Shown here: in pieces, positions 26,155-36,289 of the stretch | How positions within the stretch are numbered: the stretch's first letter is position 1 | How the letters are laid out: the number at the start of each line of letters is the position of its first letter | Assembly: GCF_001435995.1 (NCBI RefSeq) | Contig: NZ_AYYQ01000018.1 | Span: 38,900-92,059 of the forward strand | DNA length: 53,160 nucleotides | From: Apilactobacillus ozensis DSM 23829 = JCM 17196 | GTDB lineage: Bacteria > Bacillota > Bacilli > Lactobacillales > Lactobacillaceae | Direction of reading: 5' to 3' | Notes under the pieces: generated by a model | Told to the model about the DNA's origin: nothing | Databases searched by the model: none | Seen by the model: only the letters and a program-made list of their open reading frames with translations | Translations under genes and position numbers: made by a program

Positions 26155-27951
26155 ATGGCTACACCACATATAGAAAAAAAACTAAAACTTCTGCCAGATT
26201 TACCTGGATGCTACTTAATGAAAAATGAGCAAGGCAAAATCATATATGTTGGAAAGGCAAAAAATCTCAAAAATCGTGTTCGTTCATACTTTAAAAGTAG
26301 TCATACTGGAAAAACTGCTAAACTAGTATCTCAAATTAGAGATTTTGAAACTATTATAACTTCTAATGATAAGGAAGCTTTTCTATTAGAAATAACCCTA
26401 ATTCATAAACACAGGCCACACTACAACATTCAACTAAAACAGGGTAATGGTGGCTATCCATATATAAAAATTACCAATGAACGTGACCCTATACTTTTAA
26501 TAGTTAATAACGTGAAAAATGATGGTGGTTACTATTTTGGTCCATATCCCAACGTATATGCTGCTGACGAAACTTTACATTTTTTACAAAAAACATATCC
26601 ACTTAGAAGATGCAATGGATACCAAAAACGTCCGTGTCTCTATTACCACATGGATCAGTGTTTAGGAGCTTGTTTTAAAACTGTTCCACAAAAATTATAT
26701 CAACAACAAATTCGTAAAATAAAGTCATTTTTAAATGGAAATGTTAGTTCCGCTAAAAAAGAAATTACGTCAAAAATGATGGAAGCATCCAATAATCTAG
26801 AATTTGAAAGAGCAGCTGAATTAAGAGACCAGTTAAAATATATTAATATAACTGTTGAGAAACAAAAGATTATTACTAATGATAACACTACCCGTGATAT
26901 TTTTAACTACTATACTGATATGGGATGGATATCAATTCAAATATTCTTTATTCGTCAAGCTAGGTTGATGAAACGAGTTAAACGGGCTTTTCCGATTGTT
27001 AATAATCCCGACGAAGAATTTTTAAGTTTTATAGTTCAATTTTATAAGCAAAAGAATCAACCGCTCCCTAAAGAAATATTAGTACCGGAAAGTGTTGATA
27101 AAGATGTCTTAGCTAGTATTTTGGATACAAGTGTAAAGACACCCAAAAGAGGTCAAAAATTAGATTTAATGAAAATGGTTAAAAAAAATTCTAAATTAGT
27201 TCTCGAAGAAAAGTTTAGACTAATGGAATTTGGCAAACGTAAAACTTTAGGTGCGGTTGAAGAACTAAGTCGTAAGCTTAATATTCCTATTGCTCATCGC
27301 ATTGAATCATTTGATCATTCACACATTCAAGGAACAGATATCGTATCAGCAATGGTAGTTTTTGAAGATGGTTTACCAAATAAAAATATGTACCGTAAAT
27401 ATAAGTTAAAAACGGTTGATAAAGCAGATGAATCAGCTAGTACACACGAAGTTGTTAGGCGCAGATATTCAAGACTACTAAAAGAGCATAAGTCATTACC
27501 AGACTTGATTTTAATGGATGGTGGAGAAATTCAACTAGCAGCGGTGCAAGATGTTTTACAAAATGAACTGAATCTAAACATTCCAGTTGCTGGAATGGTG
27601 AAAGACGATAAACATAAAACAGCACATTTAATCGTTGATAATAATCAATACATTCCTTTAAAACATGACTCACAGGCTTTTTATTTAGTTGAAAGAATCC
27701 AAGACGAAGTACACCGATTTGCAATTAATTTTCATCGACAAGTACACACTAAACATTCACTAAGTTCAGAACTAGATACTATTAAAGGTGTGGGACCTAA
27801 AACTAAAGTTAAATTATTAGATAACTTTAAATCACTAGATAAAATAGCTAATGCCAGTATTGATGAACTAAAAAATACAGGTATTTCAGAAAGTGTAGCC
27901 AAAAATGTTAAGCTGACTTTAGATATACTTATAAAAAAACGCAAAAAATGA
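26155..27951 (+). CDS. uvrC: Excinuclease ABC subunit C
   Basis: The nuclease makes both incisions in UvrAB-marked damaged DNA. The 598 residues contain the N-terminal GIY-YIG domain (PGCYLMKN..IIYVGKA), the UVR motif (FERAAELRDQL), the RNase H-like C-terminal nuclease (RIESFDHSHIQGTD) and helix-hairpin-helix repeats (IKGVGPKTK). ATG 26155 lies 4-5 bases after GAGGTGA; the longer frame from 26104 runs through a TATAAT at 26122-26127. Single gene between divergent and independent neighbours. Confidence 0.96.
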   Translation: MATPHIEKKLKLLPDLPGCYLMKNEQGKIIYVGKAKNLKNRVRSYFKSSHTGKTAKLVSQIRDFETIITSNDKEAFLLEITLIHKHRPHYNIQLKQGNGGYPYIKITNERDPILLIVNNVKNDGGYYFGPYPNVYAADETLHFLQKTYPLRRCNGYQKRPCLYYHMDQCLGACFKTVPQKLYQQQIRKIKSFLNGNVSSAKKEITSKMMEASNNLEFERAAELRDQLKYINITVEKQKIITNDNTTRDIFNYYTDMGWISIQIFFIRQARLMKRVKRAFPIVNNPDEEFLSFIVQFYKQKNQPLPKEILVPESVDKDVLASILDTSVKTPKRGQKLDLMKMVKKNSKLVLEEKFRLMEFGKRKTLGAVEELSRKLNIPIAHRIESFDHSHIQGTDIVSAMVVFEDGLPNKNMYRKYKLKTVDKADESASTHEVVRRRYSRLLKEHKSLPDLILMDGGEIQLAAVQDVLQNELNLNIPVAGMVKDDKHKTAHLIVDNNQYIPLKHDSQAFYLVERIQDEVHRFAINFHRQVHTKHSLSSELDTIKGVGPKTKVKLLDNFKSLDKIANASIDELKNTGISESVAKNVKLTLDILIKKRKK

Positions 27952-27954
27952 AAC

Positions 27955-27983
27955 TTTACTATTTGTTAAAATATAGTTATACT
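27955..27983 (+). promoter_or_regulatory. obgE promoter (TTTACT-17-TATACT)
   Basis: The -35 is at 27955-27960 and the -10 at 27978-27983 with a 17-base spacer, directly after the uvrC stop codon. Confidence 0.7.
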
Positions 27984-28017
27984 CAATTACATTAAATGAA
28001 AGTGAAACGGAGAAAAT

Positions 28018-29310
28018 ATGTTTGTAGATCAAGTAAAAGTTAATATAAAAGCTGGAAAAGGTGGTAACGGAATCGTTGCCTTTAGACGTGAAAAATATGT
28101 ACCGAATGGTGGACCTGCTGGTGGTGATGGCGGACATGGTGGTAACATCATATTTTCTGTTGATACTGGAATGAACACCTTGATGGATTTTAGATACCGT
28201 CGTAAGTTTAAGGCTGATAATGGTGCTGATGGTGGTAACAAAAAAATGACTGGGCGCAGTGCCGAAGATTTAATTGTTTATGTACCTGAAGGAACTACTA
28301 TTTACAATAATGAAAATGATAAAGTCATTTGCGATTTAGTTAATAAAGATGATCGTTTTGTAGTAGCTAAAGGCGGTCGTGGTGGCCGTGGAAATGTTCA
28401 TTTTGCTAGTGCCAAAAATTCAGCTCCTGAAATATCTGAAAACGGTGAACCGGGAGAAGAAAAATCAATTAGATTAGAATTAAAAGTTTTAGCTGATGTC
28501 GGTTTAGTTGGTTTCCCTTCAGTTGGGAAATCTACATTGTTATCAGCAATAACTAGTTCCAAACCTAAGATTGCTGAGTACCATTTCACCACATTAGTTC
28601 CTAACTTAGGGATGGTAAGGTTAGACAATGGAAAAGATTTTGTGGTCGCCGATTTACCTGGTTTAATTGAAGGTGCTTCAAGCGGGACTGGACTTGGTTT
28701 CCAATTCCTACGTCATGTGGAAAGAACTAGAGTTATTTTACATTTAGTTGATATGAGTGGTACGGAAGGCCGTAATCCTATTGATGACTTTAATAAAATT
28801 AATAATGAGTTAGCTCAATATGATGATAATATTTTAAGTCGTCCACAAATCGTAGTTGCTACTAAAATGGATATGCCAGATTCAGCTAAAAACCTGGAAG
28901 AATTTAAGACACATTTATCTGATATAGATGTAAATCCAGTTAAGGTAATGCCAATTTCTTCAGTAACTCATTCTGGATTGAAAGATTTAATAATTACTAC
29001 ATCTAACTTATTAGACGAAACTCCTAAGTTCCCAGAACAACAAGAATATGATGATAGCGTTGAATATGATTATGATGAATCTGATGAAAAACCATTCGAA
29101 ATATCTCGTGATGATTATGGTGATTGGATTCTTAGTGGAAATAGAATTGAAAAACTATTCCAAATGACGGACACTACTCACGAACAAAGTATGTTAAGAT
29201 TTGCTAGACAACTTCGTGGGATGGGTGTAGATGATGAGCTTAGAAAAGCCGGTGCTAAAAACGGTGATCAAGTTTCAATTCTTGACTTTACATTTACGTT
29301 CATGGACTAA
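28018..29310 (+). CDS. obgE: Obg-family GTPase ObgE/CgtA
   Basis: The essential GTPase links 50S maturation with stress and ppGpp responses. The 430 residues comprise the glycine-rich Obg domain (1-158, with [13 protein letters not shown]), the G domain starting GFPSVGKS (165-172), and the C-terminal OCT domain after an Asp/Glu/Tyr-rich linker. SD CGGAG precedes ATG. Own promoter and terminator. Confidence 0.97.
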   Translation: MFVDQVKVNIKAGKGGNGIVAFRREKYVPNGGPAGGDGGHGGNIIFSVDTGMNTLMDFRYRRKFKADNGADGGNKKMTGRSAEDLIVYVPEGTTIYNNENDKVICDLVNKDDRFVVAKGGRGGRGNVHFASAKNSAPEISENGEPGEEKSIRLELKVLADVGLVGFPSVGKSTLLSAITSSKPKIAEYHFTTLVPNLGMVRLDNGKDFVVADLPGLIEGASSGTGLGFQFLRHVERTRVILHLVDMSGTEGRNPIDDFNKINNELAQYDDNILSRPQIVVATKMDMPDSAKNLEEFKTHLSDIDVNPVKVMPISSVTHSGLKDLIITTSNLLDETPKFPEQQEYDDSVEYDYDESDEKPFEISRDDYGDWILSGNRIEKLFQMTDTTHEQSMLRFARQLRGMGVDDELRKAGAKNGDQVSILDFTFTFMD

Positions 29311-29319
29311 TACGATTAG

Positions 29320-29348
29320 AAAGATGGGCATTGCCCATCTTTTTTTAT
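29320..29348 (+). terminator. obgE terminator
   Basis: AAAGATGGGCA / TGCCCATCTTT (29320-29330 with 29332-29342) followed by Ts. Confidence 0.92.
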
Positions 29349-29409
29349 GTTACAATTTAATGTGGTATTTTTTCGAGATTTAAATTAATAATAAAAAGGA
29401 ACGATTAAT

Positions 29410-30342
29410 ATGCAGTTAGAATTTTTAGGTACTGGAGCAGGGGTTCCTGGTAAATTTAGAAACGTTTCCTCAACAGCTCTAAAACTATTGGATGAATGCA
29501 ACTCAGTATGGTTATTTGATGTAGGTGAAGGAACACAACAACAAATTTTAAGGTCTAACTTAAAGCCTAGAAAGATTAATAAAATATTTATAACTCATTT
29601 ACACGGTGACCACATTTTCGGATTGCCGGGTCTTTTAAGTTCTAGATCTTTTCAAGGTGGAAATACTCCTTTAACTATTTATGGACCTAAGGGTATTAAA
29701 GATTTTGTTAAAATTAGCTTAGGTGTTTCTAAAACAAAATTGTCCTATAGAATTAACTATGTGGAAATAGATTCTACGGGATTAATCTTTCAAGATGATA
29801 AGTTTAATGTATATACTGAAAAACTTGATCATCAGATTGAATGTTTTGGTTATAGGGTTGTTGAAAATGATCATCCGGGTGAACTATTAGTTGACAAATT
29901 AATTGCAGACAATATTCCATCTGGACCAATTTATGGGAAACTAAAAGACGGCTTAACTGTTGAATTAGAAGACGGTCGTGTTATCAATGGTAAAGACTAC
30001 CTAGGCGCATCTCAAAAAGGTAGGATTGTCTCTGTATTAGGCGATACTAGGTCAAATGATAATTCATATAAATTATCTAAAGATGCGGATGTTTTAGTTC
30101 ATGAAAGTACTTTTAGCAAAGATGAGGCCAAACTTGCTAGAAACTACTATCATTCAACCTGTGTTCAAGCTGCTAATTTAGCTAAAAAAGCTGGTGTAAG
30201 TAAGCTCTTATTAACTCATATATCTGCTAGATACACTGGTAACATGGCTAAAAGACTAGAGAAGCAAGCTCAAAAAGTATTTGAAAACACCAAGGTTGTT
30301 AAAGACTTTGATGTTATTGATATTCCATTTAATAAAAAATAA
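29410..30342 (+). CDS. rnz: Ribonuclease Z
   Basis: The zinc endonuclease trims tRNA 3' ends lacking encoded CCA. The 310 residues start [21 protein letters not shown] and contain the catalytic HLHGDH motif (63-68), the PxKxG-type exosite region and the late HxST/HISAR motifs. The tRNA-Ser in this window lacks CCA, consistent with a need for this enzyme. recJ starts 24 bases later. Confidence 0.96.
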   Translation: MQLEFLGTGAGVPGKFRNVSSTALKLLDECNSVWLFDVGEGTQQQILRSNLKPRKINKIFITHLHGDHIFGLPGLLSSRSFQGGNTPLTIYGPKGIKDFVKISLGVSKTKLSYRINYVEIDSTGLIFQDDKFNVYTEKLDHQIECFGYRVVENDHPGELLVDKLIADNIPSGPIYGKLKDGLTVELEDGRVINGKDYLGASQKGRIVSVLGDTRSNDNSYKLSKDADVLVHESTFSKDEAKLARNYYHSTCVQAANLAKKAGVSKLLLTHISARYTGNMAKRLEKQAQKVFENTKVVKDFDVIDIPFNKK

Positions 30343-30366
30343 AGTATTACTAGTAAAGGTGGTTGC

Positions 30367-32700
30367 ATGATTTTACCTAAATATAATTGGAACATACACT
30401 CTATTGACTATAACGATAACGAAAAGGCAATAGCTAATCAGTTAAATATTAATCCTTTAATTGTATCTATTCTGTTTCAACGTGGATACAATACGTTAGA
30501 TAAAATTAAATCATTTTTAAATCCTAATATAGATAGTTTTCATAATCCATTTAATTTACATGATATGCAAAAAAGTGTAGATAGGATTAATACTGCTATA
30601 TCAAATGATGAAAAAATTACTATTTATGGGGATTATGATGCTGATGGAATTACTAGTACTGCGATTTTGTATGAAACTTTGCAAAATATGGGAGCAAAGG
30701 TTAGTTTCTATATTCCTAATCGATTTACAGATGGTTACGGGCCAAACTCTGATGCATACAAAAAAATTATTAATGACGGAACGACTTTAATAATTACCGT
30801 GGATAACGGGGTTTCTGGTAAGGAACAAGTTGATTTAGCTAATCAAATGAAGTGTGATGTGATTATTACTGACCATCATAATTTACCAGATGAGCTACCC
30901 AACGCCTACGCAATAGTCCATGCTCGTTATCCTGAACATCAATATGATTTTGGTAATTTATCAGGTGCAGGGATATCATTTAAACTAGCGACTGCATTAC
31001 TGGGGGATTTTCCTAGTGAACTATTGGATTTAGCTGCCATAGGAACAGTTGCTGATTTAGTATCGTTAACTGACGAAAATAGAGCGATTGTAAAACTTGG
31101 ATTAATTGCAATTTCACAAACTGAACGTCCGGGTTTAAATGCATTAATTCATAAAGCTGGATTGAAATTAGACAATATCAATGAAGAAAGTATTGGTTTT
31201 GGAATTGCACCACGTTTAAATGCATTAGGTAGAATATCGGATGCTTCAATGGGAGTAGCATTATTAACTACTTTCGATGATGAATATGCCGATGAACTAG
31301 CAAAAGAGACTGACAGTAAAAATACCCAGAGAAAAAAGTTGGTAAGCGACATTTATGAGGAAGCTAGCCAAAAAGCCACCAATTTGATAGAGGCGGGACA
31401 TAATACCTTATTTATAGTTGGTAATAATTGGCATGAAGGGGTATTAGGGATAGTTGCTAGTCGAATAGTTGAAAAATTTCATAAACCAACATTAGTGTTG
31501 AACTTGGATGAACAAACTAAGCTGGCTAAAGGTTCTGGAAGAAGTATTGAAGGCTTCGACTTATTCAACGCCTTAAATCATAGTCGCAGTGATATGACAT
31601 CTTTTGGTGGCCATAGTATGGCAGTTGGTTTAAGTGTTCAAGAAGACAATCTTTCAAAAGTTTATGCCAATCTAGATAAAAATGCACTAGAGCAAGATAT
31701 TGATACGATTTCCAAGCCTACTTTGAATATCACAGCTGCAATAGATATTAAAGATATTAATAAGAGCTTATTTGATAATTTAGAACAGTTAGCACCTTTT
31801 GGTAATGACAATGAATATCCAGTTTTTGAATTTAAACACGATTCTATTTCTAATGTAACCACGATGGGTGCTGAAAATAATCACTTAAAATTTAGATTGA
31901 ATTCAGGATACAACAATATTAATGTTTTAGCTTTTAACAATGGAAAATATAGTCAAAGTGTTACCAATTCTTTTGATGTAACTAGGGTAGCAGGCCATTT
32001 AGTATTGAATACCTGGAAAGGTAAAACATCAATTCAAATAATGCTTGATGATTTATGCTGTGATGGTCCAGAAATTATCGATCAAAGATCTAATGTATTA
32101 AAAAAAGATTATTTTAATGACGCAGTTACTTATGTTTTCTTTAATAAGAATATTTTGAATCAAGTTAAATCATATGTTGCTGAAGATGCTAAATGTATAT
32201 ATGTAGATGATTTGTCTTTTGATAACTGTTCTGATAATATTGTTATTGTTGATTGTCCAGTTAATATGGCAACCTTAGATAAGGTATTATCAATTGCCGA
32301 TTCAAAGAAAATAATTTTTATTTTATATAAAAAAGAATTAATTTCTAAATTTGGGATGCCAAATAGGCAACAGTGTGCTAAAATATTTAAGTTCTTTGCA
32401 AAGCATAATGGTTTCGATTTAAAACAAAATTATCAACAACTTTGTGAATTTTTAAATATTTCAAAAAGAAGTTTATTTTTAATTTTAAAAGTATTCGATG
32501 AGTTAAATTTTATTTCTATAGATAGAGGCTTAATTTATGAAAATAAACAACCTGCTAAAAGAGAAATATCTGAAGCTCCAGCTTATCAACAGATGAGTGA
32601 TGAGATTTTATTAGAAAAAAAATTAATTCTAAGTAGTAAAGAAGAATTAAGTCATTTTATTCGTAATAAATATGACCAACGAAAGGACGCTGTTAAATAA
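30367..32700 (+). CDS. recJ: Single-stranded-DNA-specific exonuclease RecJ
   Basis: The 5'-to-3' exonuclease works in recombination and mismatch repair. The 777 residues contain the DHH phosphoesterase motifs DYDADG (89-94) and TDHHN with Asp169-His170-His171, the DHHA1 domain (GGHSMAVGLSV), an OB-like domain and the long C-terminal extension found in Firmicutes. The ATG follows AAAGGTGG by a few bases. The apt ATG directly follows its TAA, so rnz-recJ-apt form one unit. Confidence 0.95.
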   Translation: MILPKYNWNIHSIDYNDNEKAIANQLNINPLIVSILFQRGYNTLDKIKSFLNPNIDSFHNPFNLHDMQKSVDRINTAISNDEKITIYGDYDADGITSTAILYETLQNMGAKVSFYIPNRFTDGYGPNSDAYKKIINDGTTLIITVDNGVSGKEQVDLANQMKCDVIITDHHNLPDELPNAYAIVHARYPEHQYDFGNLSGAGISFKLATALLGDFPSELLDLAAIGTVADLVSLTDENRAIVKLGLIAISQTERPGLNALIHKAGLKLDNINEESIGFGIAPRLNALGRISDASMGVALLTTFDDEYADELAKETDSKNTQRKKLVSDIYEEASQKATNLIEAGHNTLFIVGNNWHEGVLGIVASRIVEKFHKPTLVLNLDEQTKLAKGSGRSIEGFDLFNALNHSRSDMTSFGGHSMAVGLSVQEDNLSKVYANLDKNALEQDIDTISKPTLNITAAIDIKDINKSLFDNLEQLAPFGNDNEYPVFEFKHDSISNVTTMGAENNHLKFRLNSGYNNINVLAFNNGKYSQSVTNSFDVTRVAGHLVLNTWKGKTSIQIMLDDLCCDGPEIIDQRSNVLKKDYFNDAVTYVFFNKNILNQVKSYVAEDAKCIYVDDLSFDNCSDNIVIVDCPVNMATLDKVLSIADSKKIIFILYKKELISKFGMPNRQQCAKIFKFFAKHNGFDLKQNYQQLCEFLNISKRSLFLILKVFDELNFISIDRGLIYENKQPAKREISEAPAYQQMSDEILLEKKLILSSKEELSHFIRNKYDQRKDAVK

Positions 32701-33219
32701 ATGGTGTTAGATTTAAATGATTATGTAGCTAGCTATGACGATTTTCCTAAAAAAGGAGTAACTTTTCGTGATATTTCTCCACTAATGGAAGATGGTAAGG
32801 CTTATAAACAAGCTACTGATGAAATTGTTGCTTATGCTAAATCTAAAGATGTAGATTTAGTAGTAGGACCGGAGGCTCGAGGATTTATCGTTGGATGTCC
32901 AGTTGCCTACGAATTAGGGATTGGTTTTGCTCCAGCTAGAAAAGAAGGTAAATTACCTGGTGAAACTGTAAAAGCTTCATATGGGCTAGAATATGGTGAA
33001 TCATCGCTATACTTACATGCTGATGCCGTAAAGCCTGGTCAAAAAGTACTTATTACTGATGATCTTTTAGCTACAGGTGGAACAATTGAGGCTACCATTA
33101 GATTAGTTGAAGACTTGGGTGGTATAGTTGTAGGAACAGCTTTTATTGTTGAATTAGCTGACTTACATGGTCGTGACAAAATTAAAGATTATGATATACT
33201 TAGCTTAATGAAATATTAA
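32701..33219 (+). CDS. apt: Adenine phosphoribosyltransferase
   Basis: The salvage enzyme makes AMP from adenine and PRPP. The 172 residues contain the N-terminal [15 protein letters not shown] and the PRPP-binding loop [15 protein letters not shown] (116-130). It starts immediately after the recJ stop; the SD AAGGA lies inside recJ. The recJ-apt pair is typical of Firmicutes. A hairpin without a T run follows, then a tRNA gene that may be read through from here. Confidence 0.96.
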   Translation: MVLDLNDYVASYDDFPKKGVTFRDISPLMEDGKAYKQATDEIVAYAKSKDVDLVVGPEARGFIVGCPVAYELGIGFAPARKEGKLPGETVKASYGLEYGESSLYLHADAVKPGQKVLITDDLLATGGTIEATIRLVEDLGGIVVGTAFIVELADLHGRDKIKDYDILSLMKY

Positions 33220-33226
33220 TATAAAT

Positions 33227-33248
33227 AAGTTATGTTTTTACATAACTT
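33227..33248 (+). repeat. Hairpin between apt and tRNA-Ser
   Basis: AAGTTATG / CATAACTT with a 6-base loop. No T run follows, so it is more likely a processing or stabilising hairpin than a terminator. Confidence 0.6.
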
Positions 33249-33254
33249 GATTAT

Positions 33255-33339
33255 GGAGAGTTGGCAGAGCGGTAATGCATCGGACTCGAAATCCGACGAA
33301 CCGGTAAAACGGCGGGCAGGTTCGACTCCTGTACTCTCC
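33255..33339 (+). tRNA. tRNA-Ser (anticodon CGA)
   Basis: An 85-base class II tRNA folds cleanly. The acceptor GGAGAGT pairs with ACTCTCC, the anticodon arm TCGGA/TCCGA has loop CTCGAAA (anticodon CGA, reading UCG), the long variable arm is GAACCGGTAAAACGGC and the T arm is GCAGG/CCTGT. CCA is not encoded. The base after the acceptor stem (discriminator) would be U, not the G usual for bacterial serine tRNAs. No own promoter is evident; it probably derives from the apt transcript. Confidence 0.95.
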
Positions 33340-33349
33340 TTATGATTGG

Positions 33350-33380
33350 AAAAAGTGGATTTTTTTAATTCCACTTTTTT
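33350..33380 (+). terminator. Terminator after tRNA-Ser
   Basis: AAAAAGTGGA / TCCACTTTTT (33350-33359 with 33370-33379) with a T-rich loop and T tail. Confidence 0.88.
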
Positions 33381-33394
33381 ATTTACAAATTTAA

Positions 33395-33421
33395 TTAGCA
33401 CTTTACTTGCTTGAGTGCTAA
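33395..33421 (+). promoter_or_regulatory. CIRCE element (HrcA operator) of clpL
   Basis: TTAGCACTT-N9-GAGTGCTAA matches the CIRCE consensus TTAGCACTC-N9-GAGTGCTAA at 17 of 18 arm positions. It overlaps the -35 and spacer of the clpL promoter, the usual position for repression by HrcA until heat shock. Confidence 0.92.
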
Positions 33422-33435
33422 AAATGTAGTTTAAT
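33407..33435 (+). promoter_or_regulatory. clpL promoter (TTGCTT-17-TTTAAT)
   Basis: The -35 (33407-33412) is inside the CIRCE spacer and the -10 (33430-33435) just downstream, with a 17-base spacer. Confidence 0.7.
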
Positions 33436-33442
33436 AGTAGAT

Positions 33443-33513
33443 GAAAAGGATATCAACTGATATCTTATTTAAAATAAAAACAGCGATGCTATCCTTTTCG
33501 AAGGGTGGCATTG
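33443..33513 (+). promoter_or_regulatory. clpL leader with two mutually exclusive hairpins
   Basis: Structure A pairs GAAAAGGATA (33443-33452) with TATCCTTTTC (33490-33499); inside it GATATC-AACT-GATATC can also fold. Structure B pairs 33484-33496 with 33501-33513, a 13-bp stem with G-U pairs capped by a TTCG tetraloop and followed by TTGTTTTAT. Both need 33490-33496, so they cannot coexist. B resembles a weak terminator and A an antiterminator. No known riboswitch was recognised. Confidence 0.55.
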
Positions 33514-33536
33514 TTTTATAATAGGGGTGTAAAACT

Positions 33537-35654
33537 ATGGCAAACTTTTTTGATGATTCATTTTTTAACAATAATATGGATGATATTTTTAACCAAATTA
33601 TGCGTCAATCTAATGGTAATAGCTCAGCACGTTATATGGTTAATGGTCATGAGTTAACACCAGATGAATTTTCTCAATATCGTATGACTGGCAAGATGCC
33701 AGATAAAAACCAAGAAATCGAGTTAGAAAAAAATGGTGAACATGCCATTAAACGTGGTGGTATTCTTGATAAGTTAGGTCGCAACTTAACTAAAGAAGCT
33801 CAAGATAAACTATTAGATCCAGTTATTGGTAGAGATAAAGAAATTGAAGAAACTGCTGAAATTTTGAGTCGTCGTATTAAAAACAATCCGATTTTAGTCG
33901 GAGATGCTGGTGTTGGTAAGACAGCTATTGTTGAGGGATTAGCTCAAGCAATTGTAACGGGAAAGGTTCCAGATTCCATTAAAAATAAACAAATTTACTC
34001 AATTGACTTATCCTCATTAGAAGCCGGTACCCAATACCGTGGATCTTTTGAAGAAAACATCAAGAATTTGATAAAAGAAGTGAAAGCAGCTGGTAATGTA
34101 ATCTTATTCTTCGATGAAATACATCAAATATTAGGATTAGGTTCCGGCGATAATAAGGGTGGTAAAGGTTTTTCAGATATTATAAAGCCAGCCCTTTCTC
34201 GTGGTGAAATTACAGTTATTGGTGCAACTACTCAAGATGAATATAGAAATACTATTTTGAAAGATACAGCTTTAGCGCGTAGATTCAATGATGTTGTTGT
34301 AAATGAACCTAGTGATGAAGATACTTTTAAGATTTTACAGGGGATTAAAAAGTTATATGAAAAACACCACGATGTTGTTATCCCTGACGAAGTTTTAAAA
34401 GATGCCATTAATTATTCAGTTCAATATATTCCACAAAGAACTTTACCTGATAAGGCAATTGATTTAATTGATATGACTGCTGCTCATCTAGCTGCTAAAC
34501 GTTCTGAAAAAAATCCTAAAGATTTAAGCAAACAGCTTAGTATCGCAAAGTCGGAAAAAGATGCTGCTGTTAAATCTGAAGATTTTGAAAAAGCTGCTAA
34601 AGCCAAGCATGAAATAGATCGTCTAGAAAAGGCTATCAAGGAAAAAGGTAAAGATAGTTCTAAAAAAGAAAGTCAAAAAGTAACAGTTACATCTAATGAC
34701 ATTGCGAAATCTGTTGAACGTTTGACTGGAATTCCTGTAGCAAAGATGGGCACTAATGATATTGAAAGATTAAAGGGCATTGCTAATCGACTAAAAGGCA
34801 AAGTTATCGGACAAGATGAGGCTGTTGATATGGTTGCTAGAGCAATTCGTAGGAATCGTGCTGGCTTTGACGAAGGTAACCGTCCAATTGGTAGTTTCTT
34901 ATTCGTTGGACCTACTGGTGTTGGTAAAACGGAATTAGCTAAACAATTAGCATTAGATATGTTTGGTAATAAAAATGCTATTATCAGACTAGACATGAGT
35001 GAATATAGTGATCGTACAGCCGTTTCTAAACTAATTGGGGCCTCTGCTGGATATGTAGGTTATGATGATAATTCTAATACTCTAACTGAACGTGTTCGTC
35101 GTAATCCTTATTCAATTGTTTTACTAGATGAAATTGAAAAAGCAGATCCTCAAGTATTAACATTGTTATTACAAGTTATGGATGATGGAAGACTAACTGA
35201 TGCCCAAGGTAATGTTATTAACTTTAAGAATACCATCGTTATTGCAACTTCTAATGCTGGTTTTGGTCATGAAAAATTAGATGGTGATAATGATAAGACC
35301 ATTATGGATCGATTAGCTCCTTATTTCCGTCCAGAATTTATTAACCGTTTTAATGGGATTGTTGAATTTAGTCATTTAACTAAAAAAGATTTATCACAGA
35401 TTGTCGATTTAATGTTAGATGATGTTAATAAGACCTTAGCAACTAAGAATATTAGTTTATCTGTTTCTGATGATGCAAAAGCATGGTTAATGGAACAGGG
35501 ATATGATGAAGCAATGGGGGCCAGACCATTACGTAGAGTCATTGAACAAGAAATTCGTGATAAAGTTACTGACTACTACTTGGATCACTTGGATGACAAG
35601 AGTTTATCAGCTGATTTAGTAGATGATAAAATCATAATTAGTCATAAAGCATAA
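33537..35654 (+). CDS. clpL: Clp ATPase ClpL (heat-shock chaperone)
   Basis: This class of HSP100 disaggregase gives heat and acid tolerance in lactic acid bacteria. The 705 residues comprise a short Asn/Asp/Phe-rich N-terminus without the zinc finger of ClpE, a first AAA+ module with GDAGVGKTA (122-130), a short coiled middle domain (about 320-390), a second AAA+ module with GPTGVGKT (458-465), and the D2-small domain. No ClpP-binding loop is obvious. ATG follows the SD AGGGGTG. CIRCE and a structured leader suggest heat-shock control; no CtsR heptad repeat was seen. Confidence 0.92.
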   Translation: MANFFDDSFFNNNMDDIFNQIMRQSNGNSSARYMVNGHELTPDEFSQYRMTGKMPDKNQEIELEKNGEHAIKRGGILDKLGRNLTKEAQDKLLDPVIGRDKEIEETAEILSRRIKNNPILVGDAGVGKTAIVEGLAQAIVTGKVPDSIKNKQIYSIDLSSLEAGTQYRGSFEENIKNLIKEVKAAGNVILFFDEIHQILGLGSGDNKGGKGFSDIIKPALSRGEITVIGATTQDEYRNTILKDTALARRFNDVVVNEPSDEDTFKILQGIKKLYEKHHDVVIPDEVLKDAINYSVQYIPQRTLPDKAIDLIDMTAAHLAAKRSEKNPKDLSKQLSIAKSEKDAAVKSEDFEKAAKAKHEIDRLEKAIKEKGKDSSKKESQKVTVTSNDIAKSVERLTGIPVAKMGTNDIERLKGIANRLKGKVIGQDEAVDMVARAIRRNRAGFDEGNRPIGSFLFVGPTGVGKTELAKQLALDMFGNKNAIIRLDMSEYSDRTAVSKLIGASAGYVGYDDNSNTLTERVRRNPYSIVLLDEIEKADPQVLTLLLQVMDDGRLTDAQGNVINFKNTIVIATSNAGFGHEKLDGDNDKTIMDRLAPYFRPEFINRFNGIVEFSHLTKKDLSQIVDLMLDDVNKTLATKNISLSVSDDAKAWLMEQGYDEAMGARPLRRVIEQEIRDKVTDYYLDHLDDKSLSADLVDDKIIISHKA

Positions 35655-35694
35655 ATAAAAGACCTGTCAACTATACATTGATAGGTCTTTTATT
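35654..35694 (+). terminator. clpL terminator
   Basis: AATAAAAGACCT pairs with AGGTCTTTTATT, with extra inner pairs (TCAA/TTGA), then T-rich sequence. It begins at the stop codon. Confidence 0.88.
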
Positions 35695-35722
35695 TTACAT
35701 ATGCATATTAATTATATATTAT
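35694..35722 (+). promoter_or_regulatory. tpx promoter (TTTACA-17-TATTAT)
   Basis: The -35 is at 35694-35699 and the -10 at 35717-35722 with a 17-base spacer, 32 bases before the start codon. Confidence 0.7.
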
Positions 35723-35754
35723 TAAAGAAAAACATAAATGAGAGGTGTAATTTT

Positions 35755-36249
35755 ATGGAAGTATTATTTCAAGGAAAACCACAAAAAACAGTTGGCGACT
35801 TACCAGCTGTTGGGGATAATTTACCTAAGTTTAAAGTTAAGAATAAAGATAATCAAATTGTTAAAACTGCTAATATTATAGGAAAACCAACTGTTATCAG
35901 TGTTGTTCCAGATATTGACAGTGGTATTTGTAGTATCGAAACTAAAAAGTTTAATCAGCAAGCTGATAAGTTTAAAAACGTAAAATTTATTACTATCTCT
36001 AATAACACTATAGAGCAACAGACTAAATGGTGTGCTGCTAAGGGTGTTTCAAACTTAGAATTATTATCAGACGTTGAATCATCCTTTGGATATGAAACAG
36101 GTACTTATCTAGAAAATATGGGTGTTTTAGCTAGAGTTATTTTTGCAATTGATAGTGATGGTGAAATAATTTATCGACAAATTGTTCCTGAAATAGCTTC
36201 TGAGCCTAATTATGATGAAGTCCTTTCATTTTTAGAAAAATTAAATTAA
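35755..36249 (+). CDS. tpx: Thiol peroxidase
   Basis: The atypical 2-Cys peroxiredoxin reduces hydrogen and alkyl peroxides using thioredoxin. In the 164 residues the peroxidatic Cys59 lies in VPDIDSGICS and the resolving Cys93 in KWCAAKG, both as expected for Tpx. ATG 35755 follows GAGGTG; the upstream in-frame ATG (35701) lies before this SD and inside the promoter. Single gene between clpL and the valS T-box, consistent with a stress neighbourhood. Confidence 0.93.
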   Translation: MEVLFQGKPQKTVGDLPAVGDNLPKFKVKNKDNQIVKTANIIGKPTVISVVPDIDSGICSIETKKFNQQADKFKNVKFITISNNTIEQQTKWCAAKGVSNLELLSDVESSFGYETGTYLENMGVLARVIFAIDSDGEIIYRQIVPEIASEPNYDEVLSFLEKLN

Positions 36250-36251
36250 TA

Positions 36252-36280
36252 TTGACTAGTATAGTAAATTTAGATAAGAT
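36252..36280 (+). promoter_or_regulatory. valS promoter (TTGACT-17-TAAGAT)
   Basis: The -35 is at 36252-36257 and the -10 at 36275-36280 with a 17-base spacer, directly upstream of the T-box leader. Confidence 0.75.
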
Positions 36281-36289
36281 TGACATATA

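Noticed and set aside
33227-33248. Terminator after apt
   Set aside because: The stem is sound but is followed by GATTATGG, not a T run, and the tRNA gene begins at once.
33390-33440. CtsR operator at clpL
   Set aside because: No GGTCAAA-type heptad repeat is present; the inverted repeat is a CIRCE element instead.
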